This document shows, piece by piece, positions 25,790-36,619 of a stretch of DNA of 64,000 bases. The DNA is from Chloroflexota bacterium. GTDB lineage: Bacteria; Chloroflexota; Anaerolineae; Anaerolineales; Villigracilaceae. How positions within the stretch are numbered: position 1 is the first letter of the stretch; each line of letters begins with the position of its first letter. The DNA is taken from contig JACPVF010000012.1 of the NCBI GenBank assembly GCA_016191845.1, positions 248,001-312,000 of the forward strand, written 5' to 3'. The position numbers and the translations under genes are program-made. The notes under the pieces are model-generated. The model was not told the DNA's origin, searched no databases, and was given only the letters and a program-made list of their open reading frames with translations.

Positions 25790-28210
25790 TTATTGCACAC
25801 CGTTATTCCCGTACAACCTGCGGTAGATGACGTAGATCTCGTAGATGTTGCGGATGTACTGACGAGTCTCGTCGAAGCGCACCACCTCGAGGAACAGGTC
25901 GGGGTCGCCGCCGGAGAGGTCATACCAGGCTTTGGCGTTGCCAGGTCCGCCGTTGTAGGCGGCCAGCGCGGCGTACAAGTCTCCGTTCAGGTAGGTGCGG
26001 TTGGCAGCCAGATAATGTGTGCCGAAGCGGATGCTGACATCGGGGCGGTACAGGTCATCGGGGGTGTACTCGATGGGCCAGCCCAGCTGGCTGGAAATGC
26101 TCGCACCCGTGCCCGGGACGATCTGCATCAGGCCGCGCGCGCCTGCCGAGGAACTCACAAATCCCTCGAACAGACTCTCCTGTCGCACCACGCTGAAGAT
26201 AAAGAGCGGGTCGAAACCTTCGGAGGTGGCGTCAGGCACGATCAGGTCGGCGTAATACAACCCGTAGCGCAGGTGACTGAAATAGGTCGGCGCCATCATC
26301 GACTCGGTGTGTTCGTCCAGCCCGGCCAGGGTCAGGACCTGGCGGGCTGCAAAGATGGAGGTGCGATACAGGCCCAGGTCAAACAGGTAATTGGCGAGGC
26401 GGTAACTGCCCACGGCGTCGCCCGCCAGGTTGTCGCGCAGGTTTTCGAACTCGAGGCGGGCGTCCTCGTATAGGCCAAGATTCCACAGGGCCGCGCCGCG
26501 CTGGACGCGCGGGTCTGTGGCCAGCGGACCCAGCCCGCGCAGGTCGGTGTCGGCGGGCAGACTGAAGGTCACCTTCATCCAGGTATCGGCGGCGGGACGT
26601 TCGGCGGCCAGATCGAAGCTCAGGTTCGACGAGGCGGGCGGATCGAAGGGCGCAGGGTTGGTCAACAGGTCGCGGGCGCGCTCGCTGTAATATCCGCTGG
26701 GGTCCACGTTCTGTCCCTGCTGCCAGGCCTGTTGCATGGCGTCGGTGTTGCCCAACTGTTGTTGGGCCTTGCCGATCCACAGGTAGGCGCGTGAACGATC
26801 TTCGGTCTTTTGAGCGATCTCCAGACTGTGGGTGAAAGCGGTCAGTGCGGCCTGGAAGTTGCTCTGGCGGTAGCGGAGGATGCCCACCTGGAAGATGGCC
26901 GTCGAGGCATTTTCATTGCCAGGGTAATTATCTGCCACGCGGCCCCAGGCTTCGGCGGCCTCGTCGAGGCGATTGTCGCGCTCGAGGATGCGGCCTGCAC
27001 TCATTAGGTAATCGGGTGCAGACTCGGAGTCGGGGAAGATGGTGGCGAACTCGGTCAGGGTGGCGGCGGCCTGCTCGTACATGTCCAGTTCGGCCCATTG
27101 CAGGTAAGCCTTCTCGGCCCAGGCATCGACCCACTTGGGATGCGTCGAGTAGTCCTTGATAAAGACCCCGAACTCATCCACGGCGGCTTGATAGTTTCCA
27201 AGTTCCCGCAGGGTCAGGGCGCGGTAGTAGTGGGCTGTGCCGTCGTTGACGGGGTTGACGGCCAGGTAACGGTCCAAAGCTTGCAGGGCCACATCATACT
27301 GGCCCGCGAAATAGTCGACCAGCCCGCGGTCCAGGTCGCTGACTTCGACGCCCGCGTTGATCAACTCGACCAGGCTGAGATAGGAATAATACGCCAGCGG
27401 ATAGCTTTCCACTGCCAGGCGGAAGCGGGCCTGCGCATTCTCGGTCTGACCGAGAGCTTGATACGCCACCCCGGAGAGATACGCCACCTGGGCGCGCAGG
27501 TAGTCGTTGCTGGTGCGGGCCGCGATGCCATCGTAGAGCGAGAGGGCATTCTCGTAATCGCCGAGGCTGGCGCGCGTCTGCGCCACCTTGACATCAACGT
27601 AGATGCCGTCATCGAGGCGCGGCGCCTGGATGGCAGCCAAGTAGGCGGCCAATGCGCCGGTGTAATCACCTGCGTTGGTCAGTGCATCGCCGCGCAGCTC
27701 TTGCGTATAGGCATCCAGGACACCTGGCCGCAGGGTCAGATAAAGCTGCCAGGCGGCGGCCGCGTCGGCGTAGCGCTGCATCTGGTTGTAGGTCAGTCCC
27801 TGAAGGAAATAGGCATCGGGAAAGTAGGTCGAATCGGGATATTCGCTGATGAGAGTCTGCAGGGAGGCCAGTGCTTCGGCGTAGCGTCCGTCCGTGTAGA
27901 AGGTGCGGGCCTCGCCCCATTTGGCGGCGGCGCGCACGGCGGGATCGGACGAGTCCTGGTAGGCGGTTTGGTACAGCCCGAGCGCATAGTCATAGTCGCC
28001 GTTGAAGAGCAAGCGGTCACCGCTGGCCACGCGCACCACAGGTGCGGGCGTGGGGGTGACCGTGGCGGTGGGGGACGGGGATGGGGTGAGGGTCGGGCTG
28101 GGGGTGGCCGTGGCTGCCAGGGGCAGGGCAGGCAGGTTCGAAGGCAGGGAGCAGGCTGCGATGGCGGTGACAAGCCAAAGTCCCAGCACGAGGCGGAAGG
28201 TCCGTTTCAT
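25790..28210 (-). CDS. Soluble-type lytic transglycosylase lipoprotein with TPR-like repeats
   Basis: The 806-aa protein has a lipobox (TAIAACS), a Thr/Pro-rich linker and a long helical-repeat region (about 75-600; TPR-like ALxxLQTLISEYPDS and similar). A C-terminal Slt domain (about 650-800) carries the catalytic Glu in RQESLFE and GLMQIVPGTG. It cleaves glycan strands to 1,6-anhydro ends. The start is set at 28210 because the signal peptide begins there and a consensus promoter puts the transcription start one base away. Confidence 0.92.
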   Translation of the reverse strand: MKRTFRLVLGLWLVTAIAACSLPSNLPALPLAATATPSPTLTPSPSPTATVTPTPAPVVRVASGDRLLFNGDYDYALGLYQTAYQDSSDPAVRAAAKWGEARTFYTDGRYAEALASLQTLISEYPDSTYFPDAYFLQGLTYNQMQRYADAAAAWQLYLTLRPGVLDAYTQELRGDALTNAGDYTGALAAYLAAIQAPRLDDGIYVDVKVAQTRASLGDYENALSLYDGIAARTSNDYLRAQVAYLSGVAYQALGQTENAQARFRLAVESYPLAYYSYLSLVELINAGVEVSDLDRGLVDYFAGQYDVALQALDRYLAVNPVNDGTAHYYRALTLRELGNYQAAVDEFGVFIKDYSTHPKWVDAWAEKAYLQWAELDMYEQAAATLTEFATIFPDSESAPDYLMSAGRILERDNRLDEAAEAWGRVADNYPGNENASTAIFQVGILRYRQSNFQAALTAFTHSLEIAQKTEDRSRAYLWIGKAQQQLGNTDAMQQAWQQGQNVDPSGYYSERARDLLTNPAPFDPPASSNLSFDLAAERPAADTWMKVTFSLPADTDLRGLGPLATDPRVQRGAALWNLGLYEDARLEFENLRDNLAGDAVGSYRLANYLFDLGLYRTSIFAARQVLTLAGLDEHTESMMAPTYFSHLRYGLYYADLIVPDATSEGFDPLFIFSVVRQESLFEGFVSSSAGARGLMQIVPGTGASISSQLGWPIEYTPDDLYRPDVSIRFGTHYLAANRTYLNGDLYAALAAYNGGPGNAKAWYDLSGGDPDLFLEVVRFDETRQYIRNIYEIYVIYRRLYGNNGVQ

Positions 28211-28217
28211 GCTGGGA

Positions 28218-28246
28218 CTTATACTGGTAAAGCGGGATGATGTCAA
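28218..28246 (-). promoter_or_regulatory. Consensus promoter giving a leaderless slt mRNA
   Basis: On the minus strand: TTGACA (28246-28241), exactly 17 bp, TATAAG (28223-28218). The predicted start is 28211, one base before the ATG at 28210. No Shine-Dalgarno could fit. Confidence 0.75.
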
Positions 28247-28312
28247 CGGCTTGTGCCTGGCGGACCTGTCCTTCGACTGCACGTCGCTCCGCTCAGGACG
28301 GGGGCTTGAAAT

Positions 28313-29257
28313 TTACGTGTACTCACCGACCTTTTCCAGCATCTTGTATGGGTCGAAGGCGTCGCGCAGGCCGTCGCCGATGTAGTTGACCGAGATGATG
28401 CTGAGGAAGATCATGATGCCTGGGAAGACGGCCAGCCAGGGGTATTTGATGAAGTGCTCCTGCGCGTCACTGAGCAGGTTGCCCCAGGACGGTGTGGGCG
28501 GCTGGATGCCGAAGCCGAGGAAGGACAGTCCCGCCTCCTGGATGATGGCGTAGCCCAGTTGCAGCGTGGCCTCGACGATGACGGGGCCGACCGCGTTGGG
28601 CAGGATGTGCCCGAGGATGATGCGCAGGTCCGAGGCGCCCAACGCGCGCGCCGCATTGACGTAGTCCATTTCGCGCAGGGTCAGGAAGGCGGCGCGCACC
28701 AGGCGCGAGAAGGTCATCCACGAGAGGATGCCGATCACGAAGCTGATGGTGAAGACGCTGCTGCGCTGGAAGAGCGGAATGTCCACCTCGCGCAGGATGG
28801 CGGCCAATAGGATCAGCACGAGGAAGGGCGGCAGCGACAGGAAGGCATCGGTGATGCGCATCAGGATCGAGTCCAGTTTGCCGCCGTAGTAACCTGCAAT
28901 GGCGCCGATGGGCACGCCGATCAACAACGAGATGGCTACAGCGATCCCGCCCACGGCCAGCGAGATGCGCCCGCCATACAGGATGCGGGTCAACAGGTCG
29001 ATGCCGAGGGCGTCGGTGCCGAACCAGTGCGCGGTGGACGGACCCTCGAATCGCTCGGGCAGGTTGGAGGCGGTCGGGCTGTAGGGCGAGACGAAGGCCA
29101 GGACTGTCAACGCGATCAACAGGCCGAAGACGACCAATCCGCCGATGGCGCCCTTGTGACGCAAAAAGCGTCGCCAGACGTTGCCGACCAGATTGACCTG
29201 CGACTCGAGCGGATGCGGATATTCGGGAGTCCCTTTGATGGCAGCGAGGTCACTCAT
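28313..29257 (-). CDS. Dipeptide/oligopeptide-type ABC permease, DppC-like
   Basis: The 314-aa protein has an N-terminal helix, five further helices and the binding-protein-dependent transport signature (AARALGASDLRIILGHILPNAVGP) that contacts the ATPase. HWFGTDALGIDLLTRILYG is typical of DppC/OppC. Its Shine-Dalgarno (GGAG) overlaps the end of the upstream permease gene, so the two are coupled. Confidence 0.92.
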   Translation of the reverse strand: MSDLAAIKGTPEYPHPLESQVNLVGNVWRRFLRHKGAIGGLVVFGLLIALTVLAFVSPYSPTASNLPERFEGPSTAHWFGTDALGIDLLTRILYGGRISLAVGGIAVAISLLIGVPIGAIAGYYGGKLDSILMRITDAFLSLPPFLVLILLAAILREVDIPLFQRSSVFTISFVIGILSWMTFSRLVRAAFLTLREMDYVNAARALGASDLRIILGHILPNAVGPVIVEATLQLGYAIIQEAGLSFLGFGIQPPTPSWGNLLSDAQEHFIKYPWLAVFPGIMIFLSIISVNYIGDGLRDAFDPYKMLEKVGEYT

Positions 29258-29259
29258 GG

Positions 29260-30297
29260 CTACTCCGAATACCGAACGCGCGGATCGAGCATGGCGTACA
29301 ATACATCCGCCAGCAGGTTGGATAGGATGATGAAGGCCGCGCCGATGATGAGCACTGCCATCAGCAGGGGATAGTCACGCTCGACGGCAGCCTGGTAATA
29401 CAGGCGTCCCATGCCAGGCCAGGCGAAGATGGTCTCGATCAGCACTGCACCCGTGAAGATGTAGGGCAGGTCGAGCGCTACCAGCGTGACAATGGGGATC
29501 AATGCGTTGCGCAGGGCATGTTTGTAGACCACCATCCGCTCTGAAGCGCCTTTGGCGCGCGCGGTACGCAGATAGTCGAGCGGCAGAATCTCGAGCATGC
29601 TCGAGCGGATGAAGCGCGAGTACCAGGCCACCCAACCCAGCGCCCCCGTCAGCACGGGCAGGATCAGGTGGCTGATGCTGTCCATCAGGGATGGGTTGTC
29701 CCCAGACATCTGCCCGGGCGGGAGCAGCGGTTCGCCCGTGAAGGGATTTCGCAGCCAGACGTAGAAGATGATGATCAGCAACAGTCCCAGCCAGAACTCT
29801 GGGATGGCCTGCCCCGCGAAGGAGAAGGTGGTGGCGATGAAGTCGAAGACCGAGTATTGCTTCACCGCCGAGAGGATTCCGATGGGGATGGCGATCAACA
29901 GGGCCAGGCCCATCGTGATGGACATCAGGTAGATGGTGTTGGGGAAGCGCTGGCCGATCTCATCCAGCACGGGCTTGCGGGTGCGGTACGAGAAACCGAA
30001 GTCGCCGCGCAGGATGCCGAGGCGGGACCCCGAGGCATCGGCGACACCGTCGCCGTTCGTGTCGACCCGGGTCCAGTCGTTGCCGATCAGCCACGAGACG
30101 TATTGCAAAGGGAGGGGTTTATCCAACCCAAATTGACGCTTGAGGATTTCCGCCTGCTCGGGCCGAAGACGCCTCCCCTGTCCATAGGCGGACAGGGGCC
30201 CGCCGGGGGCAAGGTTGACCAGCGCGAACAGGATGATGCTCAATAGAAACAGCAGAACGACGGTCTGCACCAGACGGCGGGCTATGTAGGTGGTCAC
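29260..30297 (-). CDS. Dipeptide/oligopeptide-type ABC permease, DppB-like
   Basis: The 345-aa protein has six helices, with N-terminal RRLVQTVVLLFLLSIILFALVNLAPGGP-type sequence and the coupling motif RTARAKGASERMVVYKHALRNALIP. The start is GTG at 30297 with AAGGA upstream. The insertion around residues 70-95 (ending with GDFGFSYRTRKPV) is a common variation of the family. Between it and the binding-protein gene lies repeat element 30313-30347. Confidence 0.92.
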   Translation of the reverse strand: MTTYIARRLVQTVVLLFLLSIILFALVNLAPGGPLSAYGQGRRLRPEQAEILKRQFGLDKPLPLQYVSWLIGNDWTRVDTNGDGVADASGSRLGILRGDFGFSYRTRKPVLDEIGQRFPNTIYLMSITMGLALLIAIPIGILSAVKQYSVFDFIATTFSFAGQAIPEFWLGLLLIIIFYVWLRNPFTGEPLLPPGQMSGDNPSLMDSISHLILPVLTGALGWVAWYSRFIRSSMLEILPLDYLRTARAKGASERMVVYKHALRNALIPIVTLVALDLPYIFTGAVLIETIFAWPGMGRLYYQAAVERDYPLLMAVLIIGAAFIILSNLLADVLYAMLDPRVRYSE

Positions 30298-30312
30298 TTC
30301 CGATCCTTACAC

Positions 30313-30347
30313 CAGATGACAGTCACCCGGAAGGCGACTGTCATCTG
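30313..30347. repeat. TGACAGTC inverted-repeat element, copy 2
   Basis: Perfect 12-bp arms CAGATGACAGTC (30313-30324) and GACTGTCATCTG (30336-30347). It lies between the binding protein and dppB-like genes, 15 bp upstream of the latter's GTG, a placement very like that of copy 1 before pbpC. Confidence 0.8.
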
Positions 30348-30355
30348 CGTAGCGT

Positions 30356-32074
30356 TTATTTGATCTTCCAATCCGCGATATTCCAGGTGACCAGGTCATT
30401 GACCGTGGACTGCACACCTTCGAGACGACTGGAGTGGGCATCCGCGTTGGGGACGGTGAAGAGCATGATCTCGGGAGCCTGCTCGTCGAGGATCTTGGCC
30501 ATCTTGCAGAAGGTCTCCTGACGACTGGCCTCGTCGAGAGTATAGGAATCTTCGATCAGGGAGTTGAATTCGTCATTCTTCCAGCGGGCCAGGTTCCAGC
30601 CAAAGCCAGGGGTGGCCGCCTCGATGGAGTAGTTTTCCCAAATGTAGTCGGTGGGATCCACGCCCGCGTAACCGTCGTCCCAGATGTCGATGTCGAAATT
30701 GCCGCTCTGTTCGATGCCGCCGCTCTGGGCGTCAGCCCACAACACGCTGCCTTCAACCACGGTCAGATCCAGTTTGATGCCGACCTTGCCGAGCATTTCG
30801 GCGATCAATTGCTGGGTAAGTTCGAGCGGTTCGCCATATTCGGCATATGTGATGAACTCCATATGCATCTCATATCCCTCTTCGGCGCTGGCGCAGCCAT
30901 GACATTCACGCACGCCATCGTTATTCGTGTCGGTCCAGCCTGCTTCTTCGAGCAGGGCCTTGGCGGCTTCTGGATCATAGGCAGGGCGCGGCACGTCGCA
31001 CTTGTTGTAAGGCGGGCGAAAGAACTCGGTCCATTGCGGGTGGCCCAGGCCGAGGAAGATCTCGTTGTTGATGGTGTCCACGTCGATGGCCTGGCGGATG
31101 GCCTGGCGCACGCGCACATCCGAGAGGATGGGATGCGGCGTGGCTTCTGCGTCGACAGTGCCCTTTTCGGCTTCGTTCATGAACAGGCGCATCACAAAGC
31201 GGTCAGACGGGCTGAGGCTGACCTTGGCGACCTGCGAGTCTTTGAGGTCATTGATGGTGTTGACGTTGATCCACATGTCGATGTCGGCATCTCCCTGTTG
31301 CATCATGGTCTTGCGGACCGAATCGTCGGGGACGACCTGCACGGTCACTTTCTCGATCTCAGGCTTGCCAGCCACATAATATTTGTCGTTCTTGAGGAAG
31401 GTCATGTGGTCGCCTTCGACCCAGTCCTGTAATACGAAGGGACCGTCACTGAGCGGTTTGCGGCCGCAATCCCAGGCCACGAATCCCTGCGAGGCGTCGC
31501 AGTAGTGCGCGGGCCAGATGGCGAGTTGCTCGCCGCCGAACTGCGTCAGGTACCCGGGGTAGATGGCGGAATAGTTGACCTTGAACGTGTATTGATCCAC
31601 CTTCTCGACCGAGTCGATCGAGTCAATGCCGGGGATCCACGAACCCGTATTCGGGTCCTGGATGGCGTTCCAGGTAAAGAGCACATCGTCGGCGGTGACG
31701 GATTGCCCATCCTGCCACTGCACGTCCTGGCGCATCTTCCACGTCACAGACATGGTACCTGCCGCCTCGTCGAGCACCACGCCGCCGCTGTCCACGGTAG
31801 GCAGTTCGGCGGCCAGTTCAGGGAACACGGTTCCGTTCGGGTCGATGTCGGTCATACCGAGCAGGACCAGCTCCATCACGAGCGCATCGTAGCCCGTGTC
31901 AGCCACCATCGGGTTGAACGAAGGCGGGTCCTCGCCAACCAGGATGGTGATGGATTTCTCGTCGGATGGATTCGCGGCGGGAGCGGTGGATGGGGCAGCC
32001 TGACATCCAATCAGGCTGAGGATCGTTACTGATGTGAGGGTCAGCAGAGCGAGTGTTCGGAAATTCTTGGACAT
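30356..32074 (-). CDS. Peptide-type ABC transporter substrate-binding lipoprotein (SBP_bac_5)
   Basis: The 572-aa protein has a lipobox (SLIGC), then the family 5 binding-protein fold. Typical phrases are TWKMRQDVQWQDGQSVTADDVLFTWNAI, VRQAIRQAIDVDTI and a calcium-like loop DTNNDGVRECHGC. It captures peptides or other oligomeric solutes for the two permeases downstream. AGGAGG precedes the ATG. No ATPase genes follow in the window, so the ATPases must be encoded elsewhere. Confidence 0.92.
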   Translation of the reverse strand: MSKNFRTLALLTLTSVTILSLIGCQAAPSTAPAANPSDEKSITILVGEDPPSFNPMVADTGYDALVMELVLLGMTDIDPNGTVFPELAAELPTVDSGGVVLDEAAGTMSVTWKMRQDVQWQDGQSVTADDVLFTWNAIQDPNTGSWIPGIDSIDSVEKVDQYTFKVNYSAIYPGYLTQFGGEQLAIWPAHYCDASQGFVAWDCGRKPLSDGPFVLQDWVEGDHMTFLKNDKYYVAGKPEIEKVTVQVVPDDSVRKTMMQQGDADIDMWINVNTINDLKDSQVAKVSLSPSDRFVMRLFMNEAEKGTVDAEATPHPILSDVRVRQAIRQAIDVDTINNEIFLGLGHPQWTEFFRPPYNKCDVPRPAYDPEAAKALLEEAGWTDTNNDGVRECHGCASAEEGYEMHMEFITYAEYGEPLELTQQLIAEMLGKVGIKLDLTVVEGSVLWADAQSGGIEQSGNFDIDIWDDGYAGVDPTDYIWENYSIEAATPGFGWNLARWKNDEFNSLIEDSYTLDEASRQETFCKMAKILDEQAPEIMLFTVPNADAHSSRLEGVQSTVNDLVTWNIADWKIK

Positions 32075-32161
32075 TCGTCCTCCTGTTGCTTTCTTGGAAT
32101 AGCGAACGGGGCGTATTATTGCACATAAACCCCTCGATGTTAAGGTTTTTTGGAAATCAAT

Positions 32162-32167
32162 TACAAT
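32162..32167 (+). promoter_or_regulatory. -10 element of mtnA
   Basis: TACAAT at 32162-32167 predicts a start near 32174 and a 14-nt leader with GAGG before the ATG at 32188. Confidence 0.45.
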
Positions 32168-32187
32168 CGTCGTGAAAGTGAGGACTC

Positions 32188-33228
32188 ATGCGAACGCTCT
32201 TCTGGGAAGACGGCCAACTCAAGATGATCGATCAGCGCATTCTTCCGAATCGGTTCGAGATCGTGTCTCTGCACGATGCGCGTGCTGTTGCGCAGGCCAT
32301 CCGCGATATGACCGTGCGCGGCGCACCTGCCATCGGAGCTGCCGCCGCCTTCGGCCTGGCCCTGGCTGGATTCGGATCCCAGGCCGTCTCGACCTCAAGC
32401 CTGCTCGCCGACCTGCGGGCCGCTGCCACGCTGTTGAAGTCCGCTCGCCCGACGGCGGTGAATCTGGCCTGGGCCGTGGACCGCACCATGGGCGTGGCGG
32501 AAAAGGTCAAAGGTGGTGTGGACGAACTTCGTCAGGTCATATTGAATGAAGCACAGCGCATCGCCGATGAGGATGTGGAGATCAACCGACGCATGGCCGA
32601 ACATGGCGCGGCGCTGCTCGCCGATGGCGATACCGTTATTCATCATTGCAACACGGGTGCGCTGGCCACCGTCGATTGGGGGACGGCGCTGGGCGTGATC
32701 CGCATGGCGCACGAGCAGGGCAAACGCGTCCACGTGCTGGTCGATGAGACCCGTCCGCGTTTGCAGGGCGCGCGTCTCACCGCCTGGGAGTTGGAGCAAT
32801 ACGGCGTACCGTATGAGATCATCAGCGACAACATGGCGGGTTATTTCCTCAAGACGGGCCAGGTACAGAAAGTCCTCTTCGGCGCGGATCGTGTGGCCGC
32901 CAATGGGGATGTAGCCAACAAGATCGGAACGTACATGCTGGCCCTGGCGGCGTATGACAACGACGTACCCGTCTATGCGGTGGTGCCGACTTCCACCATC
33001 GACTTGACCCTGGCACATGGCGGTTTGATTCCCATCGAAGAACGGGACCCGTCCGAGGTGTTGGGCTTGCAATTTCACGGTGAACCTGTCGCGCCGAAGA
33101 ATGCCAGGGCGCGCAACCCCGCTTTCGACGTTACGCCCAATCGATTGCTCACGGGGATCGTCACCGAGAATGGGGTGGTGGTTCCGCCCTTCGAGGTTAA
33201 TCTTAAAGACCTCCGAGGTCTGCCTTGA
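32188..33228 (+). CDS. mtnA: S-methyl-5-thioribose-1-phosphate isomerase
   Basis: The 346-aa protein aligns by eye end to end with MtnA. It has [19 protein letters not shown], catalytic Cys in [18 protein letters not shown], catalytic Asp in [18 protein letters not shown], and a C-terminal [17 protein letters not shown]. It isomerises 5-methylthioribose-1-phosphate in methionine salvage. Other mtn genes are not in the window, but three SAM/nucleoside-handling genes follow on the same strand. Confidence 0.96.
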   Translation: MRTLFWEDGQLKMIDQRILPNRFEIVSLHDARAVAQAIRDMTVRGAPAIGAAAAFGLALAGFGSQAVSTSSLLADLRAAATLLKSARPTAVNLAWAVDRTMGVAEKVKGGVDELRQVILNEAQRIADEDVEINRRMAEHGAALLADGDTVIHHCNTGALATVDWGTALGVIRMAHEQGKRVHVLVDETRPRLQGARLTAWELEQYGVPYEIISDNMAGYFLKTGQVQKVLFGADRVAANGDVANKIGTYMLALAAYDNDVPVYAVVPTSTIDLTLAHGGLIPIEERDPSEVLGLQFHGEPVAPKNARARNPAFDVTPNRLLTGIVTENGVVVPPFEVNLKDLRGLP

Positions 33229-33233
33229 TTCTT

Positions 33234-33262
33234 TTGACAATCCACCCATCCCGTGTTAAACT
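33234..33262 (+). promoter_or_regulatory. Promoter-like sequence before the adenosine kinase gene
   Basis: TTGACA (33234-33239), 17-bp spacer, TAAACT (33257-33262), start near 33269. A hairpin terminator begins only about 10 nt after that start. Confidence 0.55.
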
Positions 33263-33278
33263 CAGTTCGTTCGTAACA

Positions 33279-33305
33279 ACGCACTCGCGAGAGTGCGTCT
33301 TTTTT
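33279..33305 (+). terminator. Intrinsic terminator between mtnA and the adenosine kinase gene
   Basis: ACGCACTC-GCGA-GAGTGCGT followed by CTTTTTT. It can end mtnA mRNA, but it also lies inside the leader made from the promoter at 33234-33262. Confidence 0.85.
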
Positions 33306-33325
33306 GCGTAAACTCGGAGGTACAG

Positions 33326-34279
33326 TTGGATATTCTCCTGACTGGATCAGTTGCATACGATTATTTGATGACGTTCCCAGGTCTGTTCGAAGAACAGATC
33401 CTGCCCGAGCGCCTGGCTTCGATCAGCCTGTCGTTCCTGGTGGACTCGATGTCCAAGCAGCGCGGCGGTATTGCGCCCAACATTGCGTACAGCATGGCCC
33501 TGCTTGGCGGACATCCGCGCGTGATGGCTACCGTCGGCGAGGACTTCGGCGAGTACCGCGCCTGGCTCGACTCGAAAGGCGTGGACACCAGCCTGATGAC
33601 GGTCGTCCCTGGCTTGTTCACCGCTTCGTTCTTCGCCACCACGGACCGCAAGAGCGCCCAGATCGCTTCCTTCTATCCTGGCGCGATGGGACAAGCCGCC
33701 ACCCAGTCCTTGAAGGACTTGCCGTCCAAGCCCGACCTGGTGGTGGTCTCGCCCAACGAGCCGACTGCCATGACCAAGTTCGCCGCCGAGGCGCGCGAGT
33801 TGGGCATCAAATATTTGTACGATCCCAGCCAGCAGGTTCTGCGCCTCGAAGGCACGGAACTGGCACGCGATATGGAAGGCGCCTACTTTCTGTTCTGCAA
33901 CGATTACGAGTACGGTCTGATCTCCAAGAAGACAGGCTGGAGCCTGGACCAGATCCTGGAACACGTCGAAGTGCTGGTCATCACGCGTGGCAAGGACGGC
34001 GCCGACCTGTATTCGGACGGCCACGCGGTTCACATCCCGACCGTGCCCGAGGATGAGATTGTCGACCCAACGGGTGTGGGCGACGCCTTCCGCGGTGGAT
34101 TCCTCGCGGGTTACAACCTCGGTTTCGACTGGAAATTATGCGGCGAGATCGGTTCGCTGGCCGCCGTCTACTGCCTCGAACAGCGCGGACCGCAGAGTCA
34201 CAGCTACACGCGCCAGGATTTTGTCAAACGCTTCCGCCAGAACTTCGACGACGGCGGCAAATTGGATATGTTGTTAAAG

Positions 34280-34282
<3 letters not shown>
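33326..34282 (+). CDS. adoK: PfkB-family kinase, adenosine kinase-like
   Basis: The 318-aa protein has N-terminal GSVAYDYLMTFPGLFEEQ and SLSFLVDSMSKQRGGIAPNI, and later AQIASFYPGAMGQA. These closely recall the bacterial-type adenosine kinase of Mycobacterium rather than sugar kinases. The catalytic motif is DPTGVGDAFRGG, with Val for the usual Ala in GAGD. The start is a TTG at 33326 with GGAGG five bases upstream. The next gene is ahcY, which produces adenosine, so the kinase would pull that reaction forward by making AMP. Confidence 0.85.
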
Positions 34283-35611
<1,329 letters not shown>

Positions 35612-35637
35612 GCCTGTTTTTGCAAGATGAAGCCAAA

Positions 35638-35663
35638 GGCCGCGCAATTGCGCGGCCTTTTTT
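35638..35663 (+). terminator. Intrinsic terminator of ahcY
   Basis: Perfect palindrome GGCCGCGCAATTGCGCGGCC followed by TTTTTT. Confidence 0.92.
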
Positions 35664-35701
35664 GGCGCCTCCGCGTCAAAAATATCTCTGATTGTGATTT
35701 C

Positions 35702-35710
35702 TGATATAAT
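35702..35710 (+). promoter_or_regulatory. Extended -10 of the purine nucleoside phosphorylase gene
   Basis: TGA-TATAAT (35702-35710), start near 35717, giving a leader of about 51 nt before the ATG at 35768. Confidence 0.6.
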
Positions 35711-35767
35711 CCCTCTGCCATTTTGGCGGAATCGTCAACTTTCAACCTATAAATTGTCAGGAACCCC

Positions 35768-36604
35768 ATGCAAAACTTCTTTACACTTGCACAATTCGAC
35801 GAGGTGGCGGCGGCGATCCGTACCCGCACCTCTTACAAGCCAACTGTGGCTCTTATCCTCGGATCGGGCCTGAATGGGCTGGCTGATTCGGTTCAAAAAG
35901 CGGACATCATCCCCTTTGGCGACCTGCCCCATTTCCCCGTCTCGACCGTGCACGGCCACGCGGGTCGACTGGTCATCGGTGAGCTGGAAGGACAGATTGT
36001 CTTCGTCATGCAGGGGCGCATCCATTATTATGAAGGCTACAGTATGAACCAGGTCACCCTGCCCATCCGCGTCATGCAGCGGCTGGGCATCGGCAGCCTG
36101 ATCGTCACCAACGCAGCGGGTGGGGTCAACCCCGAATTCCAGCCCGGCGACGTGATGCTCATTACCGACAACCTCAACCTGATGGGCATGACGGGCGCCA
36201 ATCCGCTCTTCGGCCCCAACATCGACGAACTGGGAACGCGCTTCCCCGACATGAGCCAGGCTTACGATCGCCAATATCAGGACCTGGCCCGCCGCGTGGC
36301 GCGCGAGAGCAACCTGACCCTGCGCGAAGGCGTGTACGCCGGCCTGAGCGGACCCTCCTTCGAATCCCCCGCCGACTTGCGTTTCCTGCGTCTGGCGGGC
36401 GCCGACTCGGTTGGCATGTCCACCGTGCCCGAAGTGATTGTGGCTCATCACGGCGGAATGCGTGTCCTCGGTTTCTCTGGCATCAGCAACAAGGCCAACC
36501 TCGACGGCTCCACCGTCACCACGCACGAAGAGGTGATCGAAGCGGGGCGCGTCATCACGCCCAAGGTCGAAACCCTCGTCCGCGGTGTGTTGCGCGGGAT
36601 GTAA
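35768..36604 (+). CDS. punA: Purine nucleoside phosphorylase, trimeric class I
   Basis: The 278-aa protein has LILGSGLNGLAD with the phosphate-binding Ser, VHGHAGRLV, MQGRIHYYEGYSM, and VTNAAGGVNPEF. GLSGPSFESPADLR and SVGMSTVPEVIVAHH are followed by the purine-binding Asn in SGISNKAN. That Asn and the Glu in SFES mark a 6-oxopurine PNP rather than an MTA phosphorylase. It recovers bases and ribose-1-phosphate and fits the nucleoside theme of mtnA-adoK-ahcY. Confidence 0.94.
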   Translation: MQNFFTLAQFDEVAAAIRTRTSYKPTVALILGSGLNGLADSVQKADIIPFGDLPHFPVSTVHGHAGRLVIGELEGQIVFVMQGRIHYYEGYSMNQVTLPIRVMQRLGIGSLIVTNAAGGVNPEFQPGDVMLITDNLNLMGMTGANPLFGPNIDELGTRFPDMSQAYDRQYQDLARRVARESNLTLREGVYAGLSGPSFESPADLRFLRLAGADSVGMSTVPEVIVAHHGGMRVLGFSGISNKANLDGSTVTTHEEVIEAGRVITPKVETLVRGVLRGM

Positions 36605-36619
36605 GGCGGTCTCCTCGAC

